7,125 nucleotides of DNA, taken from positions 1 through 7,125 of the forward strand of contig JAURLY010000080.1 in the NCBI GenBank assembly GCA_030830945.1. The letters run 5' to 3'. Every line of letters starts with the position of its first letter. Position 1 is the stretch's first letter. Under the pieces are notes generated by a model. That model worked only from the letters and a program-made list of their open reading frames with translations, had not been told where the DNA came from and ran no database searches. The position numbers were made by a program, and so were the translations under genes. Source of the stretch: Gammaproteobacteria bacterium (GTDB lineage Bacteria; Pseudomonadota; Gammaproteobacteria; Pseudomonadales; GM7GCV1). This document shows, piece by piece, positions 5,945 through 7,125 of the stretch.

Positions 5945-6001
5945 ATGCCTTCTCATCGTTATAATCGCCCGCCTTTCTTTTTCCAGTGCCATAGTTCATG
6001 A
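5945..6001 (+). CDS. Putative 18-residue leader peptide overlapping the miaB start
   Basis: ATG 5945 opens an 18-codon frame, MPSHRYNRPPFFFQCHSS, ending in TGA at 5999-6001. That stop overlaps the miaB ATG (5998-6000) in an ATGA arrangement typical of translational coupling. It has GGAG at an ideal 7-base spacing. Seven of the 17 codons after the start begin with U (TCT, TAT, TTC, TTT, TTC, TGC, TCA), and most of these are the kind read by i6A37/ms2i6A37 tRNAs, the products of MiaA and MiaB. A role as a leader that couples or senses miaB expression is an inference; an 18-codon frame can also arise by chance. Confidence 0.4.
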   Translation: MPSHRYNRPPFFFQCHSS

Positions 6002-7125
6002 AAAAACTTTACGTCGAGACCCATGGTTGCCAGATGAACGAATACGACTCCGCTCGTATGCGTGATCTGCTGGGCGAGTCACAGGGCATGATAGAAACCA
6101 GTTCAGCGGAGGATGCAGACGTCATCTTGCTGAATACCTGTTCCATTCGTGAAAAAGCCCAGGAAAAAGTGTTCCACCAGCTGGGACGTTGGAAAAAATT
6201 AAAAGACGCCAAGCCAGAATTGCTTATCGGTGTGGGTGGCTGCGTTGCCAGCCAGGAAGGTGATGGAATTGCCAAACGTGCTCCCTATGTAGATCTTATT
6301 TTTGGACCACAAACCCTACACCGACTGCCGGAGATGATTCAGGAGCGCAACAAAAAAGATGGCACTACAGTGGTTGATATTAGCTTCCCCGAGATAGAAA
6401 AGTTCGACCGTTTGCCGGAGCCTGAAGCAGATGGGGCATCTGCCTTTGTCTCCATTATGGAGGGCTGTTCCAAGTACTGCACTTTCTGCGTTGTCCCCTA
6501 CACGAGGGGAGAAGAAGTTAGCCGACCTTTATCTGCGGTTTTGGATGAAGTTGCACATTTGGCTTCCCAGGGTGTTCGCGAGGTCAACCTGCTCGGGCAA
6601 AACGTCAATGCCTGGCGTGGAAGTTTGCCGGACGGTTCAGTCGCCAGATTTTCCGATTTGATTCCGCTGGTCGCCCAAATAGATGGCATCGATCGTATCC
6701 GTTACACCACGTCCCACCCGGTGGAATTCACGGACGACTTAATCGCCGTTTATTCTGAAGTGCCAGAGCTGGTCAATCACTTGCACCTTCCTGTCCAAAG
6801 CGGTTCAGACCGAATACTGGCTCTGATGAAACGCGGGCATATGGCGATTGAGTACAAATCAAAAATTCGTGCGCTGCGTAAAATCCGTCCGGACATCAGC
6901 ATCTCATCGGACTTTATTATCGGATTTCCCGGAGAATCTGATAGCGACTTCGAGGCAACCATGAAACTCATCCATGATGTCGGCTTCGATACCTCGTTTA
7001 GTTTTATATACAGCTCTCGTCCAGGAACGCCTGCTGCCGATATGCCAGATGACACTTCCATGGAAACAAAAAAGGCACGACTACAACGACTGCAAGCAAC
7101 GATAATGCAAAGCGCTCGCCAGATA
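5998..7125 (+). CDS. miaB: tRNA-2-methylthio-N6-dimethylallyladenosine synthase MiaB (3' end outside window)
   Basis: 376 codons are open to the right edge; the E. coli enzyme has 474 residues, so roughly the last 100, including most of the TRAM domain, are missing. The N-terminal methylthiotransferase domain opens with 'YVETHGCQMNEYDS' and carries the auxiliary-cluster cysteines C11, C48 ('LLNTCSIREKA') and C82 ('GVGGCVASQEG'). The radical-SAM CxxxCxxC motif is C157/C161/C164 in 'EGCSKYCTFCVVPYTRG'. 'LLGQNVNAW' (198-206), 'HLPVQSGSDRIL' (263-274) and 'SDFIIGFPGE' (304-313) are typical MiaB blocks. The enzyme uses SAM and two 4Fe-4S clusters to convert i6A37 to ms2i6A37 in tRNAs that read U-starting codons. 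An in-frame TAG at 5992 excludes an upstream start. There is no Shine-Dalgarno of its own, so translation probably depends on the overlapping 18-codon frame. Confidence 0.96.
   Translation, partial: MKKLYVETHGCQMNEYDSARMRDLLGESQGMIETSSAEDADVILLNTCSIREKAQEKVFHQLGRWKKLKDAKPELLIGVGGCVASQEGDGIAKRAPYVDLIFGPQTLHRLPEMIQERNKKDGTTVVDISFPEIEKFDRLPEPEADGASAFVSIMEGCSKYCTFCVVPYTRGEEVSRPLSAVLDEVAHLASQGVREVNLLGQNVNAWRGSLPDGSVARFSDLIPLVAQIDGIDRIRYTTSHPVEFTDDLIAVYSEVPELVNHLHLPVQSGSDRILALMKRGHMAIEYKSKIRALRKIRPDISISSDFIIGFPGESDSDFEATMKLIHDVGFDTSFSFIYSSRPGTPAADMPDDTSMETKKARLQRLQATIMQSARQI

Noticed and set aside
6009..6275. Minus-strand frames inside miaB (also 6498-6689 and 6777-7061)
   Set aside because: The plus strand encodes an intact, highly conserved MiaB over the whole stretch.

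Overview
The window reads as chromosomal DNA of a Gram-negative gammaproteobacterium, probably a marine or polysaccharide-using lineage (Cellvibrionales/Alteromonadales-like). That placement is an inference. It rests on a TonB-dependent receptor of the Xanthomonas-Caulobacter type next to a SapC/cupin/halogenase set, and on a DUF1820 gene divergent from miaB, a pairing I associate with gammaproteobacteria.

Layout. (1) 2-1144 (+): the last 380 residues of a TonB-dependent outer-membrane receptor, cut by the left edge. (2) 1145-1300: two tandem hairpins with related stems, the second a textbook intrinsic terminator, then an AT-rich palindrome. (3) 1301-4587 (+): a tight three-gene run with gaps of 24 and 17 bp, encoding a SapC-family protein, a cupin-like (JmjC/Cupin_8) putative Fe(II) oxygenase and a flavin-dependent tryptophan-halogenase-family enzyme. 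(4) 4588-5352 (-): a DUF6445-family protein that converges on the halogenase with no intergenic base and keeps an HxD...H...R pattern like that of 2-oxoglutarate/Fe(II) oxygenases. (5) 5427-5771 (-): a DUF1820 protein. (6) 5772-5997: a divergent regulatory region with small inverted repeats and an 18-codon upstream frame. (7) 5998-7125 (+): miaB, the tRNA methylthiotransferase, complete at its N terminus and cut by the right edge.

How the genes may work together. Receptor, SapC, cupin, halogenase and DUF6445 protein look like one accessory module: a substrate-specific outer-membrane importer with up to three cytoplasmic oxidative enzymes (FAD halogenase, cupin-type iron oxygenase, possible 2OG-type oxygenase). 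Modules of this composition recur next to TonB receptors, but their natural substrate is not known to me. No flavin reductase is visible, so reduced FAD would have to come from elsewhere. The right end (DUF1820/miaB) is core genome, so the module appears to abut a conserved locus near 5360-5430.

The two most interesting non-obvious signals are (a) an 18-codon frame with an ideal Shine-Dalgarno whose stop overlaps the miaB start and which is rich in codons read by tRNAs of the type MiaB modifies, and (b) the two tandem hairpins after the receptor gene, whose stems differ by a compensatory base-pair change.
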